NCBI GenBank assembly: GCA_910576865.1
Contig: CAJTKE010000016.1
Span: 3,726 to 67,725, forward strand
Direction of reading: 5' to 3'
Length of the DNA: 64,000 nt
DNA from: an uncultured Oscillibacter sp.
GTDB taxonomy: Bacteria > Bacillota > Clostridia > Oscillospirales > Oscillospiraceae
The position numbers and the translations under genes were made by a program. Positions 17,598-24,030 of the stretch are shown here, in pieces (the first letter of the stretch is position 1; each line of letters opens with the position of its first letter). The notes beneath the pieces were generated by a model, which was given only the letters and a program-made list of their open reading frames with translations, had not been told where the DNA came from and ran no database searches.

Positions 17598-17626
17598 ACT
17601 GTAACATTTCTATGGAAAAATTTCAA
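17598..17626 (-). promoter_or_regulatory. Candidate promoter of the FapA-like gene
   Basis: Minus-strand TTGAAA (17626-17621), 17-base spacer, TACAGT (17603-17598). It would give a very short leader in front of the ATG at 17579. Confidence 0.55.
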
Positions 17627-17707
17627 GTATTATCCCGGCGAAAAAGTTAATTCTTACCCGTCGCGGCGGCATTCCGGGAAAGCCGGTCGTTTTTTCCGCC
17701 CCTCCGT

Positions 17708-17736
17708 TTGCCTTTTCGGCAAAAATAGAGTATGAT
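17708..17736 (+). promoter_or_regulatory. Promoter of the isomerase-aldolase operon
   Basis: TTGCCT (17708-17713), 17-base spacer, TATGAT (17731-17736). A small TTTGCC/GGCAAA inverted repeat overlaps the -35 box and spacer. Confidence 0.6.
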
Positions 17737-17765
17737 GGGGAAAACGGCTGAAGGAGGCGCGGGCA

Positions 17766-18818
17766 ATGGAGCGGATGGACGAAGGGATGCCCTTTCTCCT
17801 GCGATACGAAAACGTGGCCTGGTACGAGGACGGAAAGGTCCGCATCCTGGACCGCCGGGTCTATCCCCGGGAGGTCCGGTATGAGGTCTGCGAGACTTAC
17901 GGCCAGGTGGTCCGGGCCATCGCGGATATGGTGACCCAGAGCGCCGGGCCCTATACCGCCGTGGGCATGGGCATGGCGCTGGCGGCCCATCAGGTCCGGA
18001 GCAAGGGAAAAGCGGAGCAGACCGCGTTTCTCCGCCGGGCGGCGGAAGAGCTGGCTCACGCCCGGCCCACCACCGCCGGGCGCTACGGCAAAATCACCTT
18101 CCGCTGCGCCGCGGTGGCGGAGGCGGCGCTGGAGGCGGGGCGAGACCCTGTCTCCGCCATAGTGGAGGACACGCTGTCCTCCCTGAACCGGCGCTACGGT
18201 GTCATGCAGCTGGTGGGAGACCAGCTGGAACCGCTTATCCCGGAGGGCGGAACCATCCTGACCCAGTGCTACGGGGAAACCATCATCGGGACCCTCATCC
18301 GGGCCGCGGGGCGGACGGGGAAGTCCTTCCGGGTCTTCTGCGCGGAGACCCGGCCCTTCCTTCAGGGGGCCCGGCTGACCGCCAGCTGCTTCGCCCAGGC
18401 GGGCTTTGACACCACGGTGATTACGGACAACATGGCGGCCTGCGCCATGGAGCGGGAGGGAATCGACCTGTTCACCTCCGCCGCGGATGTCATCGCCCGG
18501 GACGGGCACATCGCCAACAAAACCGGCACGTTCCAAATCGCGATTCTGGCGAAGTACTTCGGCGTTCCCTACTATGTCACCGGCATCCCCGACGAGGACA
18601 AGCGGTCCACGGCGGATATCGTCATTGAGCGGCGGGATCCCGGCCCGGTGCTCAGCTCCTGGGGCATCCCCAACACCGTCCCGGAGGTCAGGGGCATCTA
18701 CCCCTCCTTCGACGTGACGCCGCCCCACCTGATTTCCGGCGTGGTGACGGACAAGGGGGTCTATGTCCCCTATCTGCTGGACCGCTACTTCGACACGGAA
18801 GTCCGGGAATTTTATTGA
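17766..18818 (+). CDS. MtnA/DrdI-like sugar-1-phosphate isomerase
   Basis: 350 aa member of the eIF-2B alpha / methylthioribose-1-phosphate isomerase family. 'AETRPFLQGARLTA' and 'ITDNMAA' (with Asp221) are conserved. The catalytic Cys is at 168, but in 'TQCYGETIIG' rather than the usual MtnA 'THCNTGALAT', so the substrate may differ from classical MtnA. The next gene is a class II aldolase. In described DHAP shunts such an isomerase turns 5-deoxyribose- or 5-methylthioribose-1-phosphate into the ribulose-1-phosphate form that an aldolase cleaves. The matching kinase or phosphorylase is not in the window. The ATG at 17766 follows GGAGG. Confidence 0.82.
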   Translation: MERMDEGMPFLLRYENVAWYEDGKVRILDRRVYPREVRYEVCETYGQVVRAIADMVTQSAGPYTAVGMGMALAAHQVRSKGKAEQTAFLRRAAEELAHARPTTAGRYGKITFRCAAVAEAALEAGRDPVSAIVEDTLSSLNRRYGVMQLVGDQLEPLIPEGGTILTQCYGETIIGTLIRAAGRTGKSFRVFCAETRPFLQGARLTASCFAQAGFDTTVITDNMAACAMEREGIDLFTSAADVIARDGHIANKTGTFQIAILAKYFGVPYYVTGIPDEDKRSTADIVIERRDPGPVLSSWGIPNTVPEVRGIYPSFDVTPPHLISGVVTDKGVYVPYLLDRYFDTEVREFY

Positions 18819-18831
18819 GGAGGTTACAGCC

Positions 18832-19497
18832 ATGCTGCTGCGGAAGGAACGGGAGCTGGTGGTGGAGTACGGCAGGAAGATGAGCGCCGACCGGCTCTGC
18901 ACCGGCACCAGCGGGAACATCAGCATCTTTGACCCGGAGCGGGGCCTCATGGCCATCAGTCCCTCGGGCATCGGCTACTTCGACACCCGGCCGGAGGACG
19001 TGGTGGTGACGGACCTGGAGGCCCGCGTCGTGGAGGGAACCCGGAAGCCCTCCAGCGAGTGGGCCCTCCACACCCTCTTCTACAAGCGCAAGCCCCACAT
19101 CCGGGCCGTGGTCCACACCCACTCCATGTACTGCACCACCTTCGCCGTCCTGGGCCGGCCCCTCCAGGCCGTCCACTACGCCATCGCCGACGCCGGGGCG
19201 GCGGAAATCCCCTGCGCGCCTTACCATCCCTTCGGCACCCTGGAGCTGGCGGAGGCCGCCGTGAAGACCGCCGGGGACAGCGACGCCGTGCTGCTGGGAA
19301 ACCACGGGCTGGTGGCCTGCGGGCGGGACATCGCCGGGGCCTATGGACTGGCGCTGAACATGGAGTACGTGGCGGAGCTCCAATACCGGGCTCTGTGTAT
19401 CGGGACGCCCAACATCCTGGACTGGGAGGCTATGGAGGACGTGATGGAACGCTTCAAATCCTACGGACAGCCGGACAAACAGAAGTCGGGCTACTAG
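18832..19497 (+). CDS. Class II aldolase (fuculose-1-phosphate aldolase-like)
   Basis: 221 aa zinc aldolase. 'TGTSGNIS' (phosphate binding), Glu76 in 'SSEWALHT', the zinc ligands in 'VHTHSMY' (His95, His97) and 'GNHGLVACG' are all in place. Preceded by GAGGAGG and only 13 bases after the isomerase stop, so the two form an operon. With the isomerase it probably cleaves a 5-deoxy- or 5-methylthio-ribulose-1-phosphate to DHAP and an aldehyde (the DrdA/Ald2 role). Substrate is inferred from context. Confidence 0.85.
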   Translation: MLLRKERELVVEYGRKMSADRLCTGTSGNISIFDPERGLMAISPSGIGYFDTRPEDVVVTDLEARVVEGTRKPSSEWALHTLFYKRKPHIRAVVHTHSMYCTTFAVLGRPLQAVHYAIADAGAAEIPCAPYHPFGTLELAEAAVKTAGDSDAVLLGNHGLVACGRDIAGAYGLALNMEYVAELQYRALCIGTPNILDWEAMEDVMERFKSYGQPDKQKSGY

Positions 19498-19516
19498 TTT
19501 TTCTCAATCTGTCAAG

Positions 19517-19553
19517 AGAAGGCGGGATGCCTGCAGCATCCCGCCTTCTTTCT
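19517..19553 (+). terminator. Terminator of the isomerase-aldolase operon
   Basis: A 14-bp stem AGAAGGCGGGATGC with a 5-base loop and a TTCT tail, between convergent genes. It may also act on the minus strand. Confidence 0.8.
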
Positions 19554-19557
19554 GCTG

Positions 19558-20064
19558 TCACTGCGGAACATCTTTCCCCAGGCGCCTGTACATGGTCTTC
19601 TTCACCGCCCGGAGGATGTTCTCATACCCCGTGCAGCGGCACAGGTGGCCGGAGAGGAGTTTCCGGAGCTCTCCGTCCGTATACTCCTTCCCGCTCTCCA
19701 GGATCTCCACCGCCGTCAGGATGAAGCCCGGGGAGCAGAAGCCGCACTGAATCGCCGCCTCGTCCACAAAGGCCTGCTGGATGTCGGAAAGCTCGCCGTT
19801 GGGGCCCAGGAGACCCTCCAGGGTACGGACTTTCTTCCCCTCGGCCCAGACGGCCAGATAGATGCAGGAGTTGAAGGCCTCCCCGTCAATGAGGACGTTG
19901 CAGGCCCCGCACTCTCCCACCTCGCAGCCCTTTTTCACCGAGGTCATCCGGAAGTCGTTCCGGAGCATGTCGGTGAGGCTGGCCCGGACGTCCACCGTCC
20001 GCTCCACGTCCTTGCCGTTGAGGTTGAAGCGCACGGTCTGGTACTGAATCTGATGCTTCTCCAT
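19558..20064 (-). CDS. Xanthine dehydrogenase-type 2Fe-2S subunit
   Basis: 168 aa small subunit with two [2Fe-2S] clusters: the ferredoxin type 'CEVGECGAC...C' (about residues 46-68) and the alpha-helical type 'CGFC' with 'CRCTG' (about residues 104-145). It shuttles electrons between the molybdenum and FAD subunits. ATG at 20064 overlaps the stop of the FAD gene (TGATG). Third gene of a three-subunit hydroxylase operon. Confidence 0.92.
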   Translation of the reverse strand: MEKHQIQYQTVRFNLNGKDVERTVDVRASLTDMLRNDFRMTSVKKGCEVGECGACNVLIDGEAFNSCIYLAVWAEGKKVRTLEGLLGPNGELSDIQQAFVDEAAIQCGFCSPGFILTAVEILESGKEYTDGELRKLLSGHLCRCTGYENILRAVKKTMYRRLGKDVPQ

Positions 20065-20945
20065 CACAGGTCACCTCCCGCCAGTCTCACGGATTCAATG
20101 AAGGCCCGCCTGGCGCTCTCCACGGCGATGTGGAGGCGGAAGTCCCTGGCCGCCCGCCAGGAGTCCCGGGGGTTGATGTCCTCCTTCACCGCCTGGGCGA
20201 ATTCCTCCGCCAGCTCCAGGCTGACGGGCCGTCCCGCCGCCAGTTTCTCCGCCGTCCCGGCCCGCAGGGGCACGGGACCCGCCACGCCGAAGGCCACCCG
20301 GGCCCGCTCCACCGTTTTCCTGTCGGCGGAGAGGCGGACATTGACGGAGGTCCCCAGGGTCGCGATGTCCATGGCGTTCCGCATGGCGTATTTGATGTAG
20401 TGGCCGAAGCAGTTTTCGTAGCTCTCTTTGGGAATCAGGATGGCGGTCTGAAGCTCGCCCTCCCGGATGTCCACCTTACCCGCCTTGATGTAGAACTCCT
20501 GGATAGGCTGGCGGCGGACGCCGTCAGGACCCGTCAGCTCCACAATGGCGTCCCAGGCGTGGAGGGTGGAGGCGGAGTCGGCGGAGGTGACGCCGTTGCA
20601 GGTGTTCCCCCCGATGGTGCCGATGTTCCGGATCTGGGGCCCGCCCACCTGATCCACGGCCTCCCCCAGGACGTTGATATATTTCTGAATCAGGGGGTCC
20701 CGGGTGATGTGGGAGAAGCTGGTCAGGGACCCGATGCGCAGGGTCCCATCCTCGTCCAGGGACACGCCCCGAATCTCGTCCAGGGTCTGGATGGAGATGA
20801 GCTCCGCCCCGGCCCGTTTGCCCTCCCGCATCTGGACCAGCACATCGGACCCTCCGGCGATGATCTGGGCCTCGGGGTGGGCGAGGCGCAGGGCCACGGC
20901 GTCCGCCACGGTTTTCGCCTGATACAGGGCTTTCATGTCATACAT
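20064..20945 (-). CDS. Xanthine dehydrogenase-type FAD-binding subunit
   Basis: 293 aa. The FAD pyrophosphate loop 'IIAGGSDVLVQMREGK' (residues 29-44) and 'GGPQIRNIGTIGGNTCNG' (about residues 100-117) mark the medium (CoxM/XdhB) subunit. It is 15 bases downstream of the molybdenum subunit gene, behind AAAGGAGGG. Confidence 0.93.
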   Translation of the reverse strand: MYDMKALYQAKTVADAVALRLAHPEAQIIAGGSDVLVQMREGKRAGAELISIQTLDEIRGVSLDEDGTLRIGSLTSFSHITRDPLIQKYINVLGEAVDQVGGPQIRNIGTIGGNTCNGVTSADSASTLHAWDAIVELTGPDGVRRQPIQEFYIKAGKVDIREGELQTAILIPKESYENCFGHYIKYAMRNAMDIATLGTSVNVRLSADRKTVERARVAFGVAGPVPLRAGTAEKLAAGRPVSLELAEEFAQAVKEDINPRDSWRAARDFRLHIAVESARRAFIESVRLAGGDL

Positions 20946-20960
20946 ACGCTGGGCCCTCCT

Positions 20961-23255
20961 TTACTCTTCAATCAATCCCGCTTCCCGGAACTTCCGGTAG
21001 AGGACGTGGGGCGTGATGGGGCAGGAGTCGACGGCCACGCCGGTGGCGTTCAGAATCGCGTTCCGGATGGCCGGAGCGCCGGAGCAGGCCGGGGGCTCGC
21101 CCAGGGCCTTGGTGCCGTAGGGGCTGGTGGGCTCCGGGTTCTCCACGAAGCCCACTTCCAGCGTGGGGTGGTCCATGAAGGTGGACAGCTTGTAGTCCAG
21201 CAGGTTGTTGTTCAGGGGCTTTCCGGTCTTCTCGTCGAATTTCAGTTCCTCAGAGAGGCCGTAGCCGATGGCCATGGACATGCCGCCGTGGACCTGGGCC
21301 TCCGCCAGGGCGGGGTTGATGAGAGTGCCGCAGTCGTGGACGTTCACCAGCTTCACCAGCTCCACCTTGCACATGGGGATGTCGACTTCCACCTCCGCGA
21401 AGGAGCAGCCGAAGGAATAGGCGTTGGATTTGATCTGGGCCGTGGTCTCGGCGGTGATGTGCTGGCTGCTGGTGGTGGAATACAGGCTCTCCGTGGCCAG
21501 GTCCCCCAGGGATTTCAGCACCCGCCCGTCGCTCTTGCGGACGATCTGCCCGTCCACCAGATCCAGGTTGGAAACCGGCATCCGGGTCTGCTCGTGGGCG
21601 ATGTTCAAAATGCGCTCCCGGAGGGCCAGGGCCGTCTGCATGATGGAAAATCCGCCGATGTAGGTCTGCCGGGAGGCGTAGGCCCCGGTGCCGAAGGGGG
21701 TGACGTCGGTGTCCTGGGTGGAGACCACGTGGACGTCGCCCAGGGGAATGCCCACGGCGTCCGCCACCATCTGGGAGTAGGCGGTGTCGCAGCCCTGGCC
21801 GATCTCCGTCTCGCCGGTCTGGAACTGGAGAGACCCGTCCTGATTCAGCACCATCCGGCAGGAGGAGGACTCCAGGGAGATGGGCCACACGGCGGTGTTG
21901 TACCAGAAGACCGCCAGCCCCACGCCCCGGCGCACCGGGCCGGTCTGGTTCTGATACTCCCGGAACTTCTTCTCAAAGTCCAGCATCTCCAGGGCCTTGT
22001 CCATGCACTGGTTGAAGGTGTCAGCGTAGAGCTCGTTTTTGGAGAAGCCGTCCACATAGCCCACGGGCATCAGGTTCTTCCGGCGGAACTCCAGGGGGGA
22101 CATGCCGATGGCCTTGCAGATGTCGTCGATGTGGCTCTCCCCGGCGAACATGGCCTGGGGGATGCCGTAGCCCCGCATGGCCCCGGCGGAAGGCCGGTTG
22201 GTGTACACCGTCCAGCTGTCGCACTCCACGTTGGGGCAGGGATAGAGCTGGGGGAAGGCGTTCATGCCCTTGGCCACGATGCCGTGGCCGTGGGAGGCGT
22301 AGGCCCCCTGGTTGGAGAAGGCCTCCAGCTTCCGGGCAACCAGGGTGCCGTCGGGCCGGACGTAGGAGATGATATGGGTGCGGATGGCGTGACGGACCCG
22401 GTTGGAGACGAAAGTCTCCTCCCGGCTGCACTCCAGCTTCACCAGCCGCCCCCCCACCTGGGTGGAGCACCAAGCGCACAGGGGCTCGTAGAGGGCGTCC
22501 TGCTTGTTGCCGAAGCCGCCGCCGATGTAGGGCTTGATGAGCCGGACCTTGCCCCAGGGGATACCCAGGGCCTGCCCGACGACCCGGCGGACGATGTGGG
22601 GAATCTGGGTGGAGCTGACCACCACCACCCGGCCCGCCTCCTCATAGGCGAAGCAGCCGTGGTTCTCGATGTGGCAGTGCTGGACCGTGGGGGTGTCGTA
22701 CCAGCCCTCCACCTTGATGAGGCCGGGCTCTTGCCGGGCGGTTTCGTAGTCCCCCCGGCGGACGTCGGAGTGGGCCAGGATGTTGTTTTGGGACCGCTCC
22801 TGAATCCGGGGCGCGCCGTCCTTCATGGCCTCCTGGACATCCAGGACGAAGGGCAAAACCTCGTACTCCACCTTCAGGGCCCGGACGGCCCGGGCGGCGG
22901 CGATCTCGTCCTCGGCGATGACCACGGCCACTTCGTCGCCGTAGTAGCGGACATGGCGGTTCAGAAGACGGCGGTCCGCCACGTCCTGGTGGCCGGGATC
23001 CATGGACCAGGGATGGCCCGCCGTGGGGAACTCGATGTCCGGGACGTCGAAGCAGGTCAGAATCTTCACCACGCCGGGGACGGCCTCCGCCGCCGACGTG
23101 TCCACGGACTTCACGAAGCCGTGGGCGATGGTGGAATGGCAGATTTTCGCGATCAGGGCGCTGCGGTCACAGAGGTCGTCCATGTATCTGGCCCGTCCCG
23201 TGGCCTTCTCATAGGCGTCTACCCTGGTCACGCTCTTGCCGACGCATTTGCTCAT
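20961..23255 (-). CDS. Molybdenum hydroxylase large subunit (xanthine dehydrogenase type)
   Basis: 764 aa molybdopterin-cytosine-dinucleotide-binding subunit. Visible are 'GGGFGNKQDALYE' (cofactor loop), 'AGAMRGYGIPQAMFAGE' (cf. family RGxG), 'TGETEIGQGCDTAYSQM' and the C-terminal 'KALGEPPACSGAPAIRNA' carrying the catalytic Glu. The start is ATG at 23255 behind AAAGGAGGG. Followed by FAD and 2Fe-2S subunit genes, so a complete three-subunit enzyme. Purine substrate is likely given the rest of the locus, but other N-heterocycles or aldehydes are possible. Confidence 0.9.
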   Translation of the reverse strand: MSKCVGKSVTRVDAYEKATGRARYMDDLCDRSALIAKICHSTIAHGFVKSVDTSAAEAVPGVVKILTCFDVPDIEFPTAGHPWSMDPGHQDVADRRLLNRHVRYYGDEVAVVIAEDEIAAARAVRALKVEYEVLPFVLDVQEAMKDGAPRIQERSQNNILAHSDVRRGDYETARQEPGLIKVEGWYDTPTVQHCHIENHGCFAYEEAGRVVVVSSTQIPHIVRRVVGQALGIPWGKVRLIKPYIGGGFGNKQDALYEPLCAWCSTQVGGRLVKLECSREETFVSNRVRHAIRTHIISYVRPDGTLVARKLEAFSNQGAYASHGHGIVAKGMNAFPQLYPCPNVECDSWTVYTNRPSAGAMRGYGIPQAMFAGESHIDDICKAIGMSPLEFRRKNLMPVGYVDGFSKNELYADTFNQCMDKALEMLDFEKKFREYQNQTGPVRRGVGLAVFWYNTAVWPISLESSSCRMVLNQDGSLQFQTGETEIGQGCDTAYSQMVADAVGIPLGDVHVVSTQDTDVTPFGTGAYASRQTYIGGFSIMQTALALRERILNIAHEQTRMPVSNLDLVDGQIVRKSDGRVLKSLGDLATESLYSTTSSQHITAETTAQIKSNAYSFGCSFAEVEVDIPMCKVELVKLVNVHDCGTLINPALAEAQVHGGMSMAIGYGLSEELKFDEKTGKPLNNNLLDYKLSTFMDHPTLEVGFVENPEPTSPYGTKALGEPPACSGAPAIRNAILNATGVAVDSCPITPHVLYRKFREAGLIEE

Positions 23256-23305
23256 TGGGTGCCCTCCTTTTTCTATTACAACTTCGCTCCCGGGGAAAGG
23301 GGCCC

Positions 23306-23335
23306 TTGACTGAATGGGAGAAAAGAGGATATACT
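23306..23335 (+). promoter_or_regulatory. Promoter of the mocA-like gene
   Basis: TTGACT (23306-23311), 18-base spacer, TATACT (23330-23335), 38 bases before the ATG. Confidence 0.65.
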
Positions 23336-23372
23336 GAACTTCATGAATTGCCGGATACGGAGGTGGAAACAC

Positions 23373-23951
23373 ATGGCACAGACATTGGGCTGCGTGGTCA
23401 TGGCGGCGGGAAACGCCCGCCGCTTCGGGGAAAACAAGCTGGCGGCGGAGGTCCGGGGCCGGAGCCTGATCCGCCGGGCGCTGGAGGCGGTTCCGCCGGA
23501 GGCGTTCGGCACCGTGGCGGTGGTGACGCAGTATCCGGAGGTACTGGAACTGGCGGAGGCGTTTCACTTCACCGCCGTGGAGAACAGGCACCCGGACCTG
23601 GGCATCAGCCACACCATCCGCCTGGGGCTGGAGTCTCTGAGGGGCTGTGATGGGGCCATGTTCCTGGTCAGCGACCAGCCGCTGCTGAGACAGGAGAGCG
23701 TCCGGGCCCTGGCGGAGCTGTGGCAAAGCCGGCCGGAAAACATCGCCGCCCTGGCCCACGGCGGGGTCCGGGGAAATCCCTGCGTCTTCCCCGCCCGGTT
23801 TTTTCCGGAGCTTCTGGCCCTTGCCGAGGACCACGGGGGAAACACCGTCATCCGGCGGCATGAGGAGGACCTCATTCTGCTGGAGGTCCCGGAACAAGAG
23901 CTGACGGACGTGGACACGCGGGCGGCTTTGAATGAAATCGAAAACCGGTAG
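23373..23951 (+). CDS. mocA: Molybdenum cofactor cytidylyltransferase-like (MocA)
   Basis: 192 aa nucleotidyltransferase. The N-terminal 'VVMAAGNARRFGENKLAAEVRG' is the NTP-binding motif of the MobA/MocA group, and 'FLVSDQPLL' holds the metal-binding Asp. MocA makes molybdopterin cytosine dinucleotide, the cofactor of xanthine-dehydrogenase-type enzymes, which fits its location between two such enzymes. Start at ATG 23373 behind GGAGG. Its TAG stop is the first TAG of an inserted palindromic repeat. Confidence 0.88.
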   Translation: MAQTLGCVVMAAGNARRFGENKLAAEVRGRSLIRRALEAVPPEAFGTVAVVTQYPEVLELAEAFHFTAVENRHPDLGISHTIRLGLESLRGCDGAMFLVSDQPLLRQESVRALAELWQSRPENIAALAHGGVRGNPCVFPARFFPELLALAEDHGGNTVIRRHEEDLILLEVPEQELTDVDTRAALNEIENR

Positions 23952-24030
23952 GGGCGGACCTGTGTGTCCGCCCATCTGCCGATGACGTGAGAATTTCGGG
24001 GAAGAGGGCGGACACGCGGGTCCGCCCCTA
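23948..24030. repeat. 83-bp palindromic repeat, copy 1
   Basis: Bounded by inverted ends TAGGGGCGGACC and GGTCCGCCCCTA, each followed inward by a second match (TGTGTCCGCCC and GGGCGGACACGC). Same length and same ends as copy 2 at 52430-52512. It lies between convergent genes and supplies both of their TAG stop codons. Confidence 0.88.

Noticed and set aside
20130..23309. Very long open frame antisense to the molybdenum hydroxylase genes
   Set aside because: It is the opposite-strand shadow of GC-rich coding sequence, with Gly/Val/His/Leu-rich nonsense composition and no ribosome site. The minus-strand genes have full conserved motifs. The same holds for the long antisense frames over dxs, recN and polA.
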